Source: Stentor coeruleus
Taxonomy: Eukaryota > Ciliophora > Heterotrichea > Heterotrichida > Stentoridae
Length of the DNA: 35,339 nt
Direction of reading: 5' to 3'
Assembly: GCA_001970955.1 (NCBI GenBank)
Contig: MPUH01000776.1
Span: 1 to 35,339, forward strand
The notes beneath the pieces were generated by a model. That model had not been told where the DNA came from. It did no database searches and saw nothing but the letters and a program-made list of their open reading frames with translations. Positions 19,334-30,185 of this stretch are shown in pieces (positions within the stretch are counted from its first letter, which is position 1; every line of letters starts with the position of its first letter). The position numbers were made by a program, and so were the translations under genes.

Positions 19334-19722
19334 ATGGTATTGTTGGGTATAATAACTGCAATAACTTTGGTTATGGCCTCTAATTTATGTGACAGAGATT
19401 ATATCTGTCCAGAAGGGATGCAATAACTTTGGTTATGGCCTCTAATTTATGTGACAGAGATTATATCTGTCCAGAAGGGACAACTTGTTGTAAAAATAAT
19501 GTAAATACTTGGACATGTTGCCCTTTTAACGCAGGAGTTTGCTGTCCTAATACTTCAACTTGTTGCCCTCCAATGAGTACTTGTGTAACTCAAGAAATTT
19601 TAGTATGTATTAATGATCCATATGGCTTTCTTGCTTCTGTTATACCCATTTCTTCAGGAACTCCTTCATACAACAATCATAGAAAAATTATTGAAAATTA
19701 TTCTGAAGAGATGGATGAATGA
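19334..19722 (+). CDS. secreted single-granulin protein, frame broken by a 62-bp tandem duplication
   Basis: If one copy of the 62-bp duplication is ignored, the frame from the ATG at 19334 gives 108 residues. A hydrophobic signal peptide (about 1-16) is followed by one complete granulin module with twelve cysteines at 19, 25, 31/32, 41/42, 49/50, 56/57, 63 and 71. The pattern C-x5-C-x5-CC-x8-CC-x6-CC-x5-CC matches the family. A hydrophilic tail of about 35 residues follows. Granulins are disulphide-ladder peptides, often released in lysosomes or fused to cysteine proteases; two papain-type proteases lie elsewhere in the window. As printed, translation from 19334 stops at once after the first copy. 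It is the only intact gene here ending in TGA. Confidence 0.85.
19357..19480. repeat. 62-bp perfect tandem duplication inside the granulin gene
   Basis: Bases 19357-19418 and 19419-19480 are identical and abut with no N. The length is not a multiple of three, and collapsing it rejoins the signal peptide to the granulin module. It could be an assembly join without a gap symbol, or a real frameshifting duplication. Confidence 0.9.
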
Positions 19723-19984
19723 GGCATAAAAAGATAAATAGGATATTTAAGTATAAGATTGAATTTTTTACTAAAAGTAGTTGAGAACACGACCATAATT
19801 TATTTAATACTTTCTACCTCAACACAAATCTAACAAATTATTTCTCTTCAACTCATCACATTTTTCTTCAAATCCAAATTCTTCTAAATTATAAAAAAAT
19901 ATAAAAATCTATTCCAAATAAAAAAACTAGGCGCTTAAGCCTTATACCAAATATTTAAAACCTATAATAAACTTTAAATAATAT

Positions 19985-22900
19985 ATGGAAGATTATTATT
20001 ACGATCATCAAGACTTAAGGAAATCCCAAGACTCAGAAAACTTCAAAGAAAAACTAAAATCAAAGGCAAGAATTACATAGGAAAATCTTATATCCCAACT
20101 CCAAAGAGAAAAAAAATCTCTTGAACTTGAGCTTGGATTATTAACAGGTCAGTTTGACACATATGATATTCCTATAGAAAACCAAGATATACATATAAAA
20201 GATTATGAAAAACCAAATAAACCAACTAGATTAAGTCCCCAAGAATCTTCAGAAAAAAACATAGAGATTATAAGCAATAGACCTAAAAAAAGAAAATCAC
20301 TTGAAAATATTGAAGAAAAAATCATACAAAGCACTCAAGATACTGTTAATACGCCAAAGTTCTTAGAAAAAAGGGAAATCGTATCTGGAAAAAATGGGAA
20401 TCCCAATATAAAAGGGAAAACTTTTGAAAACTTCGCTAAAAGTGCTGGGAGTTTAAGGAAAAACAGCGAAGTACTACTAAACTCATCAGAAATATTGGAG
20501 AAAAACCCTAAAAAAATACACAAAAGTGCAAGTCTTAGTGAAACAGGGTGGAAAAAACTCGACATGACGGTAAAAAAACTCGACTCCCAAACTATAATAA
20601 AAAATTTCGAATCAGGGGACATAAAAACTGCCTTAACTCACTGGCAAAGTCATTCTTTTTTCCCATTAATATCCCTAACCCCAAGCCAAAACATCGCTTA
20701 TCTCCGTAAAAGTCTTCTTTTCACCACAAAACTCCAAGAATCCTTAAAAACCTCAACCCAAAACCCATTCAGCCTCTCTAAATCCTCTGACCAAATCCAA
20801 AAACTTGAAGAACAAAACCTTCAACTCAGATGCGAACTGGCTGAAAAATCATCAAAACTCAGAACTCTCTTAGAAAACCAACAATTAAAATCCCAGTCCC
20901 CAAAATCCAAACCTGAAAACCCTGAAATCGAAAACTTAAAAAAACTCATCTATGAAACCTCAGCACATTCTATATTTTTAGAAAATCAAATAAAACTTAT
21001 TAAAAGTAGAACTCCTTTAATAGGGAAAATATGTGAATCTGTAATGCAAGGTAATAATGAGAGTATTGGGAAAATAACAGAGTATTTACAAGGCAAAATT
21101 ATTGAAGAACTTGAGAATATTAGGAATCCTTTAATTGATAATTTGAGAAATGCGTTGATTGCAAAGCTTAGAGAAAATGTGAATTTGAAATATGAAAACT
21201 TTTGTAGTAAATACTGTTTGGAAACTACAAAAAAAATTCTTGATGAAGAAAGGAAGATGAAAAAAATGTTAAGTTCAAATAGTGGGACTAGTTCTGAAAA
21301 CTGGAAAGCGTATAAAGGAACTTATATAAATCAAATAGAAAGTGCTTATAAGAAGGAAATTAGTGATCTTCATGAATGTATTAATAAATTAAAAGGAGAA
21401 ATTTCTGTATCATCAAGTGAAATTGAAGAAAAATATATAAATGATATTCAGGAAGTTACGAATAGGCTGAAAAAGGAACATGAAGATAAGAAACGTCTTG
21501 CAGAAATTGTTAATAAAATACAAACTAGTAAAAATGACAATATAATTGACTTACAATTAGAGGAATATAGAAATACCATATACGAAACTAATGAAAAAAT
21601 GCAGGATATGGAAAAAGAGATCATAAAACAGACTGAAAAAAGACATAAAAGTGAAATCAAAGCTGATGAGATTGAAATAAGATTGATTGAAATGGAGAAA
21701 ATCATAAAGAAAAAAGATAAAGAAATCGAAGAAAGAAAAAACAAAGCATTATTAGAAATAAAACAATTAGAAGAAATAAATAAAAACTATGAAGAACAAG
21801 CTAAGAACCTGTCTAGTGAAATCAGGAACAAAAATTCTAAAATTTTTGAAATTAGCGAAAAAAGCAAATCACTTGAAGAAATTGTTAGAAAATACGAATA
21901 TGATATAATAAATTCCAACAATAAAAAAGATGAATTAGACCAAAAAGTGATTGAAATACAAAATAAACAACAAGAAACTGAGAATGCTAGAAAACAACTT
22001 GAAGACCAGAAAAGAATTCTTGAAGAACAGAAAAAAGATATAGAAAACGAGACGAAATTATTAAAACAGTCTAATGAAAACTTAGAAAATAAAATAATAT
22101 ATCAAGATACAACAATAAAATCCTTTGAAAAAAAAGTTGCAAAACTAAAAAACCAAAAATCGCAGCTTAAAAACAACATAAATACCAATACTGAAAACAC
22201 ACAACAACAAAACTCTGAACTTCTTAACCAAATCTCTTCACTTAAAGCTGAAAATCTTATAAAAAACGATGAACTACAAAAATCTCAACTACAAATTACT
22301 ACATTAGAATCTTCATAAAAAACGATGAACTACAAAAATTTCAACTACAAATTACTACATTAGAATCTTCATTAAAAGAAACTAGCCATCTTTACTCATC
22401 TACAGTTCAATCCACACAAATTTTACTATCAAAAGTCAAAGATCTTTACAAATTTTTCTGTATCGAACAAGGTTTAGACTTACCTCTATTAAATTCTTCA
22501 ACAGAAGATCAATTGTTTTTTATTTATAATCATATTATAAATATATGCCGAACATTATATTCAACTCAAAAAAATGCCGATTTATATAATGAGAAATCTC
22601 AAGATGATATCAAAGTTAAATATTATAATTTATTATACAAAAGTAACATGAAAAATACTCAAGATTATAAAAATATTATAATACAATTAAAAGATATTAA
22701 AGATTGTGATGGATTACAACAATGGGTTGTAGATAAATGGCAAAGTTCAGTTGAAGATTGTGATAAGCTTATTAAAGAATTATATGATTTATCACAAGAA
22801 CTTGAAAAGATGATTAAAAAAGATGAGGGGTTTAATACTGAAAAAGCATTAGAAGAACTTGAATTGTATAAAAATGAGTTGGAAAGGAAGAATCAGATGA

Positions 22901-23733
22901 TATTGAGTAATGAAAATGCATTTAAAGAAGAAAAAAATGCTTTTGAAAAAGAACTTCAAGCTTTGGGGATGAATTTTGAGTCAGAACTTGCAGAGTGGAA
23001 AGCTTGTTTGTGTGATGTTTATAAGAATATTATAGGAAAAACTCCAAAAAATGGATGCAGCCCATTGAATTATCGTAATGATATAGTAAATAAAGTAGGT
23101 ATTTTTGGGAAAATAGATAAGAAAGTAGAACAAATGCAAACAGATAATGAGAATTTGTTGAAACTTAATGAAAAATATGCGAAAAATATCAAAGAATTGA
23201 AAGAAAAATGCGAAGGTTTAGAAAATGTTGTGAAAACTAAAAATGAAAAAGAAACTAAATCTGCTTTGAATAATAAGAAACTTCAGGATGTTGTAGATGA
23301 GAATATTACTTTAAAAGCTAAACTTCATGATTTGATAAAAGAAAATACTAATAAAAAAAAATTGCAGGATAATATGAGTGAAAATAGTATAGGGAAAAGG
23401 AGTAATAATGAGAAAGCTAAAAAGCATAAAGGGATGAATAGTGAAATTCCTATGATTAAAAAGAAAATAAGTGATAATAGTAAGAAAAAGGAAAAATTAG
23501 AAGGTAGATTTTATGATATGAGTAATGAATCTTTGTTGAGGCCATCTTTAGAAGAAAAAAATATTAGAGAAGCGCTTGAGAATGAAATTATGAACAAATG
23601 CATATTGGTGAAACAGTTAGTTGAAGAATTAGAAAATAACAAAAAGTTCATTAAATTAAGAGAATATGAATATCAAGAACTTTTAACACTTAAAGATGAA
23701 GAAATACTAAGGTTACGCTTGAAAATAAACTAA
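19985..23733 (+). CDS. long coiled-coil protein (about 1225 residues), with a 15-nt intron and a 56-bp duplication
   Basis: I do not recognise the family. The ATG at 19985 opens a frame that, after removal of 15 nt at 20066-20080, runs to a TAA at 22316-22318. That stop exists only because a 56-bp segment is duplicated at 22259-22370; collapsing one copy continues the frame to 23733. The N-terminal third (to about 330) is Ser/Lys-rich, with a short more globular part around the [14 protein letters not shown] segment. From about 280 onward the protein is dominated by Glu/Lys/Gln/Leu heptad-like coiled coil, interrupted near 860-930, and ends in a helical, acidic-basic tail. A structural role, for example cytoskeletal, basal-body or cortical, is plausible but unproven. 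Two separate genes meeting near 22320 are a less likely alternative. Confidence 0.72.
20066..20080 (+). other. candidate 15-nt GC-AG intron in the coiled-coil gene
   Basis: The sequence is GCAAGAATTACATAG. It has the exact length and TAG end of other introns here but begins GC. Its in-frame TAG would stop the gene after 31 codons. Removing it in phase 0 joins 27 codons to a frame that is open for over 2 kb. No GT start is available at the right distance. Confidence 0.7.
22259..22370. repeat. 56-bp tandem duplication with one mismatch in the coiled-coil gene
   Basis: Bases 22259-22314 and 22315-22370 are the same apart from one C/T difference (TCT versus TTT). The length is not a multiple of three, so it introduces a stop. 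The mismatch argues for joining of two slightly different sequences or for an old real duplication. Confidence 0.88.
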
Positions 23734-24575
23734 TTTTTAATATTAAGATTATTAGAATGCTATAATTATTTATATTGAATAAGACTTTAAGCATTTTTTC
23801 TCTTTTTTTAGAAGATCATGATTATTTAGAATAATATATCCTTTTATGCATCTAAATATTTTTAAAATAATAATAATATCTAATAGGATAAAATAATTAT
23901 AGTTTAGATAATCTTAGTCAATATTCATTTTTTATGTTTTTCTCGTACGCTAAATTATAAAGTAAACCTTTTTTGTATATTTTATAAGGTGATGTTTTTA
24001 ATTTATTCCTTTAATCCTTTTGTATAATGTGTAATTTTTTGTATAAATAATCCAAAATCAACACTTAATAAAATACCACTTTACTTTGCATATCTTTAAT
24101 AAATTTCTAAATGCACAAAACATAAATTTATCATAAGCACCCTTCTTTATAGTTTCGATTCAAATGCTTCATTACAATTTTTTAGTTCTTATCTCTCTGC
24201 AAAATTCCCCTCAATATTTAATTAAAATTTCAAGTTGGATTCTCAAATGTTGACAAAAAGCAAACTGAACAATAAAAGCATAATAATCTTCATCAAACAA
24301 TAAATCCTATATTTTCTGCAGATTGATAGGCGTTTACTAATTAAAAATGCATAATTTTTACATAAATTTCCATTTTCCCACTTATTTTCACAACTAATTT
24401 ACAATAGCATCCTAAAATCTAGAAACTATATAAAAGGCTTAAATTACGTCACAGATAAATAAAATAACTTAGAAATTCGACTTTTTTAAAAATATCATTT
24501 TGATCTTAATTTAATCTTAAAAACTAATATTACTAATATACTTTATCTATTTTTTTTCAGTTGCTATTATAATTA
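23734..24575. other. intergenic, 842 bp
   Basis: No gene found. The right half (about 24100-24450) is C-rich on the plus strand, as in other 5' flanks here. Confidence 0.6.
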
Positions 24576-27500
24576 ATGGATCCTATTTGTGAAACTCCTA
24601 CACCACTAATTGAAATTCTCGAAAGCCTTGAGGCCTTTCTTGAATCCTCAATAAATTTGCGAATTCCTGAAGATTTTCCAAAGGACCCAATACCTAGATC
24701 ACAAAGTATTCTTAAAATGCTAATGAGCTTTGAAAGATCTAATATTGTGTACGCCCTTCCACAATTACTTGAACTTCTTGAGTACCCAGATTGCTATAAA
24801 CATATTATTGACTTGCTAGAGACTTTATTAGTATCAAACTCTGAAGAAATTTTGGAAATAGTAGCCCAATCAGCTGAAAACACAAAAATTAAAAAACAGT
24901 GTCTCAAAGTTATTAAAGAACTTATAGAAAAAGCAGAAATGCAAGGACTACATCGGGTGATGCATAGCCTAGCAGGAGTCTTAAACGATCCTGACAGAGA
25001 AGTTTCATCATTAGCTAGGGAAGTTGGACGGAAAATTCGTGATTCGATTTTCAGGACTATTCCCCCAGTAAAAATAGCCGAGCCTTCAGATTTAGCATTT
25101 GGTGTAATTCCACTATCATTGCTAAATGAATTCACAACAACTAAAAACAAAAAAGGTAAAATCACAGCTCTTAAATCAATAGAAGAATCTCTTATAAATT
25201 CCAACAAGATTTACGAATTAGAAACCCACGAACTCGAACTTATCCCATTTTTAGCAGATTTGCTAATGGACTCATCTAAAGCCTTCATCAGCATCGCTTT
25301 AAAAATTGCATCATATTTGACATTAAGCGAAAGTTTTAATATGTCTAGATTGAATAATATACTAAAATCCAAACTTGGTGACTCTGATATAAGTGTTAGA
25401 CATGGGGCATTTAGAGTAATTCTTCACAATTTTAAATTCTGCCCAAATTTAGGAGAAGAATTAATAAGTGGCCTTGAAAATGATAATTGGCATATTAGAG
25501 AAGAAACTGTATGTTTATTTATAGCAGGACTTTTGAAAAATTATGATTTTTCTAAACTGGAGTTGACTGAAAAATTGTGTAAATTGCTTGATGATGATAA
25601 GAGTAAAATACGTCAAGCGGTTTTTGAAGCTTTTGCTGTTATGAGTAAAATTGAAGGGAAAAATAAGATTATTGAGAAAATACAGGGTATGGTTGATGAA
25701 TTGACTTTGAAGAATATACAAGAGAGAATTGAATTTGATAAAGTTGCTGAGATTAAAGATGGGATATTGCAAATGCCAAGAATTACTCCTCATAGTGCGC
25801 CTTTACTTTTTACTACAAGGAAGTCGTTTTCTCCTTTCCCAACACCTACATCAACACAAGATATGCATTTTGATTTTACCCCGTTAAGTAGTGTGAACTC
25901 CCCTTCTCATAGATCTTCAAGTCTAACAGCTAGGAAAACAGAAGGTTCTAGTATTTTCAGACAGAGCACAGATCTGGTAAAACCCCCACTTCCAATAAGA
26001 AAAGGCAGTCCAAAAACCCTACCTCCTCTTTCTAAAGATGACATAAGTAAAAATACTGTCATAGATAAAACTTACACTGATTTCCGAAACCTTCAACCCT
26101 TATCATCACCAGGAGAAAACCTTAAAGACCTATTATCAATAACTACCGACAATTGGGAAAGCCAATTCGATTTTACTGACTTAATCCGTAGGCTTATAAA
26201 ATTCCATAAAGATCTTCTAAACACTCAAAACGTTCACAGTATAATAATCCAACTTCTCAAATGGGGTGACTCTTTAAGATCAGCCCTATGTAAAAACTCT
26301 CTAATAACCCTTGGAGATTTCTGCCGAGAACTACCAAAACTTTTAGACCCTGACATAGATTCAATATTAACTTTATTATTAAGAAAAACCATTGACACTA
26401 ATATTTTTATATCTGAAACCGCTTTAGATTCATTAACTTTATGTGTGACAAATTGTTCATTAGGAAGATTAATATTAACAATACTCAGTCAAATGTCTCA
26501 AGCCAAATCAGGTGCTTTAAAAAGCAAAATTGCTTATTGTTGTAAATTTGTAAGGAATAAATAGATTCTTCAAAGAGTTATTATTGGACCATTACCTGGG
26601 GGTATTGATAGGATTGTTATAAGTATTGCTTCTTATTTACAAGAAGCTGCACCTGAAGTTAGAACAAGTGCTAGAGAATGTTTTATTTCTCTTGGAAAAG
26701 ATGTAGATAGGATTCTTATGAAATTCCTTACAGAAAACATGTATAAATCAGTTAAAGATATATTAGAAAAAGATGCTAAAAAAAGGTCGACATTAAAAAG
26801 TACTGAGTTTAGAAGGACAGCGTCTATAAGAATCAATACAAAAAGCCCTGAAAATGAACCTTTGGATATACCCCAATCAAGAGAAAAACAAAACAACCCA
26901 AAAAGCTCTGCTAGATCATCAACATTAGGTAGCGCAATAACAAGAAGTACAAATCGTCTAAGAATATCTGATAATTTTGAAAGAGATTTATCTGTAATAA
27001 ATGAAATCAATTCAGCATTAATGAATGAAGATTGGAAAGTTCGCTTTAGGACACTTGAAAAAATATCATCTGGGATACTTGAAGATGTTGAAGCTAATCA
27101 GAATAATAATAAAATCATATCTTTGATTGATGCATTATGTAGAGCGATTACAGATCAAAATAGTAAAGTTAGTATGCAATCTTTAGCTACACTTAAAGAA
27201 CTTATACCAAAATTAAAATGGGCTCTTAAGCCAAATTTAGGCCTTTTAGTATCTTCGGTTGTTGTTACTTTAGGAAGTAGTTCTTTAGCTTTGAGAAATG
27301 CTTCAAAAGATATTTGTGAGATTGTTATGGAAAATTGTGAACCTGTTTATATAATAGGACCATTTATTTCTGCTGTAAATGTTGCTAATCCAAGGGCGAA
27401 AACAGTTTTGATTAATTGTGTTAATGGGGTTATAGAAGAGGCTTATCAGAAAAAACCTAAATTGGTTAAGAAATATGCTGTGCCGCTTATGTATAGAATT

Positions 27501-27650
27501 ATTGATGACCCTAATCCTGAGGTTAAGGAACAAGCTGAAAGGTTTATTTTTAAAGTTAAGGAATTGCTTGGTGAAGATTTTTTGAAGAATGCCCCTGAGA
27601 AAAAAATTGATAAAATTAGAAGAATAATTGATAAAAAAAATAGTAGTTAA
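24576..27650 (+). CDS. Crescerin/TOGARAM-like protein with four TOG domains
   Basis: Exons 24576-26549 and 26565-27650 encode 1019 residues. TOG domains are HEAT-repeat paddles that bind tubulin; Crescerin/TOGARAM proteins act in cilia to control axonemal microtubule growth. Two helical-repeat arrays fill about 1-160 and 190-385. A Ser/Pro/Thr-rich linker runs about 395-515. A third array starts near DNWESQFDF (about 522) and crosses the intron. After a second basic linker (about 720-790), a fourth array runs from NEDWKVRFRTLEK (about 812) to the C-terminus. The TOG1-TOG2-linker-TOG3-TOG4 layout, and W at the start of TOG3 and TOG4, distinguish it from CLASP and XMAP215. The first array is the least certain. 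No other domain is seen. Confidence 0.82.
26550..26564 (+). other. 15-nt intron in the TOGARAM-like gene
   Basis: The sequence is GTAAGGAATAAATAG, phase 0. Unspliced, its TAG truncates the protein within the third TOG array. Spliced, ...AYCCKF runs straight into ILQRVIIGPLPGG and the frame continues to 27650. Confidence 0.95.
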
Positions 27651-28118
27651 TATAAAAGCTTTGGTAAATAAAGTGTTTGAGAATTTTATAGGGTTTTTGG
27701 TTAAAGGGTGATAATTGGAGATCTTTTAGTGTTATAGTAAATGTTAGGGTTAAGGGAAGTTTACTGTGAAAATTTGACCTGCTATAGCTTATATGATTAT
27801 AATAGTATGAATATTTTTTGTTTAAAAAAATCACATAGTTTTTAGATATGATTTTCAAATATATCCAATTTTTTTTAGTTTATCTGTATAATTATCAATA
27901 CTATTAAAACCACATATCATTACTTTATATCTCAAAATGATATTCCTAACAACAACAACCACACTCACTATTCTAATCATATATCAAAGCACCTTATCCT
28001 AAAAAAAACAATATCATCAAAACCCAAGCCGACAAATCAAAGCCTATCCTTCAAAAAAATAAAATTCTATCAGTTAAGAAAAATAATTTCCATCTTAAAA
28101 AAATCCTATATACTTAAA
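27651..28118. other. intergenic, 468 bp
   Basis: The left part is G-rich (3' flank of the TOGARAM gene) and 27900-28030 is C-rich (5' flank of the next gene). One TGTTAGGG-like octamer occurs near 27742, within otherwise unrelated sequence. No gene is seen. Confidence 0.55.
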
Positions 28119-28727
28119 ATGTACATAGGACCTTGGCAAGAATATAAACTAGCTCATGTGATAAAAATAAAAAACGACCTCTACGAAGGGAGTTTAAACC
28201 AATCAACCAAACTTACAGAAAACTCTCTTAAAGTTCATAATGACAGGACTGTTACAACTGATAGTACAACAACAGATCGAAGTTTTTTCTCTGAAACCCT
28301 TCAAAGACAATATCCAAGATTCAATGTTGACACATACTATAAACAATGGAAACATGTTGAGAATTTACTAACTAAATCAGAAGCACCTGATATTCAATCA
28401 CGTAAACCAAACATACCAAAACCTGTACGTCAAAGGCAAGGAAAATCTCTTCAAGCTCAACGAATCCATAAAATGCGCGCAGTTTATGGCTTAGAAGTTA
28501 AAGAAGAACTGAAATTACCTTTAATAAACCATCCGCAGATTAAAGTTCATGAGGAAAAAATAAAAGAAAAAATAACCCTTCCACCGTTGTATAATAAAAA
28601 ACATGAAGAAATTCCTGATGAGACTGAAGAAGAACAAATTGATGGGTTATTACAATGGGTAAAAGAACTCCCTGAAGAGATAAGCTTAGGGAGTAGTGAA
28701 ATGAATTCACATGGTATGATGATATAA
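28119..28727 (+). CDS. hypothetical protein, 202 residues
   Basis: Single exon from the ATG at 28119 to a TAA at 28725-28727. I do not recognise it. The start, MYIGPWQEYKLAHVIK, looks like a short conserved aromatic motif. The middle is Ser/Thr-rich, then strongly basic (Arg/Gln/Lys around 95-120, including the RQRQGKSLQAQRIHKMRA stretch), and the last 50 residues are acidic with an amphipathic LLQWVKELPEE helix. There is no signal peptide, membrane span or cysteine cluster. The coding-like C-to-G composition gradient and clean frame support a real gene. Its 3' end meets the tRNA-Pro gene head-on. Confidence 0.65.
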   Translation: MYIGPWQEYKLAHVIKIKNDLYEGSLNQSTKLTENSLKVHNDRTVTTDSTTTDRSFFSETLQRQYPRFNVDTYYKQWKHVENLLTKSEAPDIQSRKPNIPKPVRQRQGKSLQAQRIHKMRAVYGLEVKEELKLPLINHPQIKVHEEKIKEKITLPPLYNKKHEEIPDETEEEQIDGLLQWVKELPEEISLGSSEMNSHGMMI

Positions 28728-28736
28728 AATAATAAA

Positions 28737-28808
28737 GGGCCACTTCGGGAATTGAACCCGAGACCTCTCCGACCCGAACGGAGAATCATACCACTAGACC
28801 AAGTAGCC
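28737..28808 (-). tRNA. tRNA-Pro (anticodon CGG)
   Basis: A 72-nt cloverleaf on the minus strand. The acceptor stem GGCTACT/AGTGGCC contains one U-G pair, and the discriminator is C. The D arm contains TGGTCTAG, the anticodon stem is CTCCG/CGGAG around the loop TTCGGGT, and the T arm contains GGTTCAATTCC. Anticodon CGG decodes CCG. The first T-run after the gene is at 28729-28726 on the minus strand, which overlaps the stop codon of the convergent protein gene. Confidence 0.95.
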
Positions 28809-28927
28809 TATGCTGATTAATAAACTTAAACATAATATTTCTTTGTGTTGTTAATATGAAAAAGAATAAACTTCTGATTATTAACATAAAATCAACTTTG
28901 GTCTTTTTAATAACAAACTTATTTTAA

Positions 28928-29545
28928 CTATAATTTCTCATTACTATCAACCAACAAACTATCATCATCCACATCAATTCTTCTAAGTTCCTTCAACAAC
29001 ATATTACTCAACTGTACCGCTTGTTCTAAAGCAGCTTTAGTTTTCGAGTTTTTCTCTTTTAAATCATCACAGTTTTTACAATAAATATCTCCTGCTTCAT
29101 ATTTCTTAACAACTGTCTCAGCTTTTTCTTTTTCAATTTTACAAATTTGTAGTTTTTGTTTCATATTTCTATATTTCGCTTTAAAAGCTTGGAATTTATG
29201 TGCAGGAACTTCTGGCCATTGCCCCATTTCTAAATAGTTTTTCTGAAAATTCGCCACACTTTTTCTTTCGCAATACTCATCCATTTCTTCTTCATTTAAT
29301 TCAGTAGAGTATTCTTCACTGCATCCTAAATTAGATTTATTATGATCATCATCAATAGTAAAAGGATCATTTGAGTTTTTTGTTATTGTAATACTATTAT
29401 TTTTACATGATTTTTGCTTTGGGAATGATGATCCGAAAAATGAAGTTAATGAAGATTTTAATGAGTTTATAGAAGCAAGGTCTAATAGTTTATGTTCTGT
29501 TTTTGAGATTGAACAGCTTTCATTTAGGATTTCTATATCTTCCAT
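28928..29545 (-). CDS. hypothetical acidic protein with C-terminal coiled coil
   Basis: A 205-residue single-exon protein of unknown family. The first half is Ser/Asn-rich and low in complexity (SLTSFFGSSFPKQ), followed by an acidic patch near 80-92 (ELNEEEMDEYCE). The segment around YLEMGQWPEVPAHKFQAF looks like a conserved motif. About 125-195 is coiled coil with two close cysteines (CKNC). There is no membrane span or signal peptide. It is divergent from the RING gene with 62 bp between start codons, probably sharing a promoter region. Confidence 0.65.
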   Translation of the reverse strand: MEDIEILNESCSISKTEHKLLDLASINSLKSSLTSFFGSSFPKQKSCKNNSITITKNSNDPFTIDDDHNKSNLGCSEEYSTELNEEEMDEYCERKSVANFQKNYLEMGQWPEVPAHKFQAFKAKYRNMKQKLQICKIEKEKAETVVKKYEAGDIYCKNCDDLKEKNSKTKAALEQAVQLSNMLLKELRRIDVDDDSLLVDSNEKL

Positions 29546-29607
29546 TAGTAATTATTTATATTATGAGATTATAACCATTTTTATATGAAATATAAATTAT
29601 TATATAT
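29546..29607. promoter_or_regulatory. 62-bp shared upstream region of divergent genes
   Basis: Very AT-rich segment between the start codons of the acidic coiled-coil gene (minus) and the RING gene (plus). Core promoters for both must lie here or within the genes. No named motif is seen. Confidence 0.4.
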
Positions 29608-30185
29608 ATGCAGTCAAATAATTTAAAGCTTTACTACTGCCATCCTTGTAGAAAAAGTGTTATGATTGAATATCCGAATTTAGTATGTCCTGAATGTGGA
29701 TCAGATTTTCTTCAAGAAGCAAAAATGCCAGAAATTGAAGAAGGTTATACTGTTGAAGTACCATTTAGAGATTTTGTTACTATGTTTGAAGATCAACCTG
29801 ATGTAAACAATAGAAGACAAAGGATTATGGCGAGAATACTTGAAGGGATAGCTCAAGGGTCTGTTCGGACATTAGGCGATATTTTAAGACAAGTTTCAAG
29901 AAGGCAAGAGGCATCAGGTGCAGCAACTGAAGAAACAATACAAAATATTCGCACTGTAACAGTAGAAAAAAACGAGTCAGTCGACTGCAAAATTTGTGCT
30001 GACAATTTCTCAGCTGGTGAAGAAAAGCAGATCCTAGAANAGTCGACTGCAAAATTTGTGCTGACAATTTCTCAGCTGGTGAAGAAAAGCAGATCCTAGA
30101 ATGCAGCCATACTTTCCACAAATCATGCCTTCTTCCCTGGCTGCGGATAAAATCTACTTGCCCACTTTGCAAAGAGCCTCTTTAG
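29608..30185 (+). CDS. RNF126/RNF115-like RING-H2 E3 ubiquitin ligase, split by an assembly duplication
   Basis: With one copy of the 61-bp duplication and the N at 30040 ignored, the frame is 171 residues. An N-terminal zinc ribbon (C11, C14, C27, C30) and a C-terminal RING-H2 finger (C127, C130, C145, H147, H150, C153, C164, C167) are the two hallmarks of the RNF126/RNF115 (BCA2) family, whose zinc ribbon binds ubiquitin or the BAG6 quality-control complex. The RING ends in CPLCKEPL just before the stop. The linker is shorter than in animal homologues. As printed, the frame is lost at the N and the second half of the RING appears only in another frame. Confidence 0.9.
29979..30101. repeat. 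61-bp direct duplication flanking a single N, inside the RING gene
   Basis: Bases 29979-30039 and 30041-30101 are identical around N30040. Collapsing the extra 62 bases restores all eight zinc ligands of the RING finger in one frame, which strongly supports an assembly artefact. Confidence 0.93.

Noticed and set aside
19720..19734. TGA as Trp with the granulin gene running on to a later TAA
   Set aside because: It would add only four residues, and no intact gene in the window contains an internal TGA.
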